From Nitrospirota bacterium (GTDB lineage: Bacteria > Nitrospirota > Thermodesulfovibrionia > Thermodesulfovibrionales > JdFR-85), in assembly GCA_015484595.1 (NCBI GenBank), contig WFMM01000158.1, positions 1 to 32,454 of the forward strand: a stretch of DNA of 32,454 nt, given 5' to 3'. A model generated the notes under the pieces. It was given only the letters and a program-made list of their open reading frames with translations. It was not told where the DNA came from and ran no database searches. Every line of letters begins with the position of its first letter. The first letter of the stretch is position 1. A program made the translations under genes and the position numbers. Shown here piece by piece: positions 30,664 to 32,454 of this stretch.

Positions 30664-32454
30664 TTATACCCTTATACTTAAATTGTTAAGTGAGTCCCGA
30701 ACCATCGGGGGATTAACTTTTTCTGTGGCATCTAAGTTTTCATCCATAATAGCTTCTGGATGCCTTCCTCTCTGTCTGAGATTAAAGGAAAACTCCTTTG
30801 GAGTAAAACCGTCCTGATAAAGTGAGGTATAGAGGTTTGTTATGTTGCCTTTTAGCTCCAGCAGGTCTTTCAGGCTCTCAAGGGATATGTCTGCCTGCAC
30901 AGTGCTATGATGCACCATAACCTTTAGCTCAATCCTGCCTTTATCCCCTGCATCAATGTCGAGTTTTATGCTGTGGATGGAGCCGTTGTTTTGATGATTA
31001 TGGATTATCTCCTTTATCTTTGAAACAATCTGGCTGAATCTTTCTATGTTGCTGTTTTTATGGGTAGCAGCTTTGTGATGAATCTGGCCGAGAGGCCTTT
31101 CAGAAATATCCTGAGCCTGATCTGCAAGGGGTTTCTGATTATTAAGGGATTGATTATCACTGCGTTCATCCCTTCTGTCTGACCATTCATTATCATTTGA
31201 GAGGATCTGTTTTTCTGGATGTACTGCTGTTTTAGAGGCATCTGGTGTGGTAGATGGCTCTTTTGTTGCTTCTGAGGCTTTTGGAGCTTTAGTGATGATT
31301 TGTTGTTTTTCGATTGTCTTTTTCTTTTCTGATATTGAATGTGTTTTGTCAACCTGTTCCCTGGTATGTATCTCATCATTTTTCAATGCAAGGGGGGCGA
31401 GTTTTTCTACCCTCTGTGTAGATTTGTTTTTTACTGGTTTCTCTTTTAAGGGAGATATTCTCTTTAAAAGGATTTTTCCTTTTCTGTCTTGCTCTTTGGA
31501 GACAAAAGGCTCATGGGTTGCTTTTTTAGAGCCCCCTTTGTTGCTTATAAAAAGTTCTTTAATCTGAACATCTCCATCCCTACCAAAAAGAGGTAATCCC
31601 TTTAAGATAGCTTTCTCCCTGGTGTGGATACGTGGTTTTTTATCCTCTTGCTTAAGGCTCTTTAATGTATAGGAAGTAACCCTGGTGGTATCTTTTCCGA
31701 TGTCAAGTTCAGTTTCAGCAGACTCAATACTGCTGCTATTCTTTTTTAGGGCTTGATTTAACAGAGGATCAATCCTTTCAATAAGTTCATTTATTTTTAC
31801 TTTGAACTCTGAAGGACCAATCTCTGAACCACTTTCAATAAGCAGTTCCTCGGGAATGTCAAGTCTGATTAAAGTAAAGGCATTTTTCTGCTCTGACCCC
31901 CTGGTTTTTACATCTCCTGAACCCTGAGTACTTGGTGGAGAAAACACTTCCTCTGCTTTTAAGCTTTCTACCTTTCCATAGGACAGGTTTGAAGTATTAT
32001 CTACTGTTACCTTCCTATAAAGCTTGCCAGAATGATTTTTAAGTATTGCCTTATCTTCAGCCCCTTCTTTTATTCCTTCCCTGTCTAAACCAAGTGGCTC
32101 ATAGCTTATCAGATACTGGGTTTTATGATTCAGGTTATCAGTAAGTATCAGTATGGTCAAAAGGGGTTTTTCAGCCTTTTCTGTGATGCTTTCAACCTCA
32201 TGCTCACGTTCAGTGGGGGCTTTGGAATTTAAAGCAAAGCTACCTATGTCATCTAAGAGGCCAGGCATACCGACATCTTTTTTATGGGGAAAGGATTTAT
32301 GGGTTAAGAACTTAAATACCGCTTCAAGGGTGTTTTTAGAGAGGAAATGAATCTCGGGGCCTTTACTGTAAATGCCCTTTGATGGCTCTTTCTCTTCAAT
32401 GTTATTGATGCGGAGGGTTTTGTTATTTATTTGGGTAACCCCTGTTACTAAGGA
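30664..32454 (-). CDS. fliK: Flagellar hook-length control protein FliK (5' end beyond window)
   Basis: The track starts at 32268, but the frame stays open for 62 more codons to the right edge (SLVTGVTQINNKTL..., ...NTLEAVFKFLTHKSF) with no start codon. The gene therefore enters the window from outside. At least 596 residues are visible. A long hydrophilic Lys/Glu/Ser-rich middle is the molecular ruler. The C-terminal substrate-switch domain is seen in GRIELKVMVHHSTVQADISLES and LYTSLYQDGFTPKEFSFNLRQ. FliK measures the hook and switches the export gate to filament substrates. Position before flgD and flgE confirms it. Confidence 0.88.
   Translation of the reverse strand, partial: SLVTGVTQINNKTLRINNIEEKEPSKGIYSKGPEIHFLSKNTLEAVFKFLTHKSFPHKKDVGMPGLLDDIGSFALNSKAPTEREHEVESITEKAEKPLLTILILTDNLNHKTQYLISYEPLGLDREGIKEGAEDKAILKNHSGKLYRKVTVDNTSNLSYGKVESLKAEEVFSPPSTQGSGDVKTRGSEQKNAFTLIRLDIPEELLIESGSEIGPSEFKVKINELIERIDPLLNQALKKNSSSIESAETELDIGKDTTRVTSYTLKSLKQEDKKPRIHTREKAILKGLPLFGRDGDVQIKELFISNKGGSKKATHEPFVSKEQDRKGKILLKRISPLKEKPVKNKSTQRVEKLAPLALKNDEIHTREQVDKTHSISEKKKTIEKQQIITKAPKASEATKEPSTTPDASKTAVHPEKQILSNDNEWSDRRDERSDNQSLNNQKPLADQAQDISERPLGQIHHKAATHKNSNIERFSQIVSKIKEIIHNHQNNGSIHSIKLDIDAGDKGRIELKVMVHHSTVQADISLESLKDLLELKGNITNLYTSLYQDGFTPKEFSFNLRQRGRHPEAIMDENLDATEKVNPPMVRDSLNNLSIRV

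Noticed and set aside
32268-32268. ATG at 32268 as the fliK start
   Set aside because: The frame is open to the window edge with protein-like sequence and the ATG has no ribosome site, so the true start is outside.

Overview
This window reads as a chromosomal stretch of a free-living, Gram-negative-type (LPS-transporting) bacterium with a flagellum, c-type cytochromes, a PEP-CTERM surface-protein system and a partial Sox thiosulfate-oxidation pathway. The gene mix (truncated Sox set, large multihaem cytochrome, many sigma-54 elements, Lpt/RpoN/Hpf/RapZ order) fits a Nitrospirota (Thermodesulfovibrionia-like) or related sulfur-cycling lineage. That assignment is inference, because no rRNA gene is present. 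Almost every gene is on the minus strand; only the two MNT/HEPN modules are on the plus strand.

Region 1 (1-4913, minus) is the LPS-export/sigma-54 operon lptC-lptA-lptB-rpoN, followed by a hicBA toxin-antitoxin pair inserted before hpf and rapZ (rapZ runs off the left edge). Region 2 (4914-10650) is AT-rich accessory DNA. It has a 9-nt tandem-repeat locus, three PEP-CTERM genes in two transcription units, a split HEPN/MNT pair, a fused MNT-HEPN gene and an orphan antitoxin-like gene. Both PEP-CTERM units have the same upstream architecture: a sigma-54 -24/-12 promoter, a palindromic TGT-N11-ACA site and a tandem pair of TGT-N11-ACA sites, with an MNT/HEPN gene starting on the other side.

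Region 3 (10657-16200) is a housekeeping run: rarA, rny and a ymdB-like phosphodiesterase, ending in a multihaem cytochrome c. Upstream of rarA is a 6S RNA gene, recognised from sequence and fold and hidden under a spurious ORF. Region 4 (16809-27722) is a sulfur island: soxW-like thioredoxin, soxX, soxY, soxZ, soxA and soxB, then a tandem PhnD-like periplasmic binding protein, a histidine kinase and an NtrC-type sigma-54 activator, then a TsuA/YeeE thiosulfate transporter, a DUF302 lipoprotein and a TusA-like sulfur carrier. soxCD is absent. Good sigma-54 promoters lie in front of both the sox operon and the tsuA operon, each with a nearby palindrome built on TGTRCA half-sites. This suggests a self-contained thiosulfate-responsive regulon.

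Region 5 (27908-32454) holds an unlisted 55-residue gene, a second 9-nt repeat array, an array of about 82-nt double-hairpin units with compensatory base changes, and the flagellar hook genes fliK (running off the right edge), flgD and flgE. Several genes (lptC, the HEPN gene, the PhnD-like gene, the 55-residue gene) have a -10-like hexamer only 5-6 nt before the ATG and no Shine-Dalgarno, suggesting leaderless transcripts.
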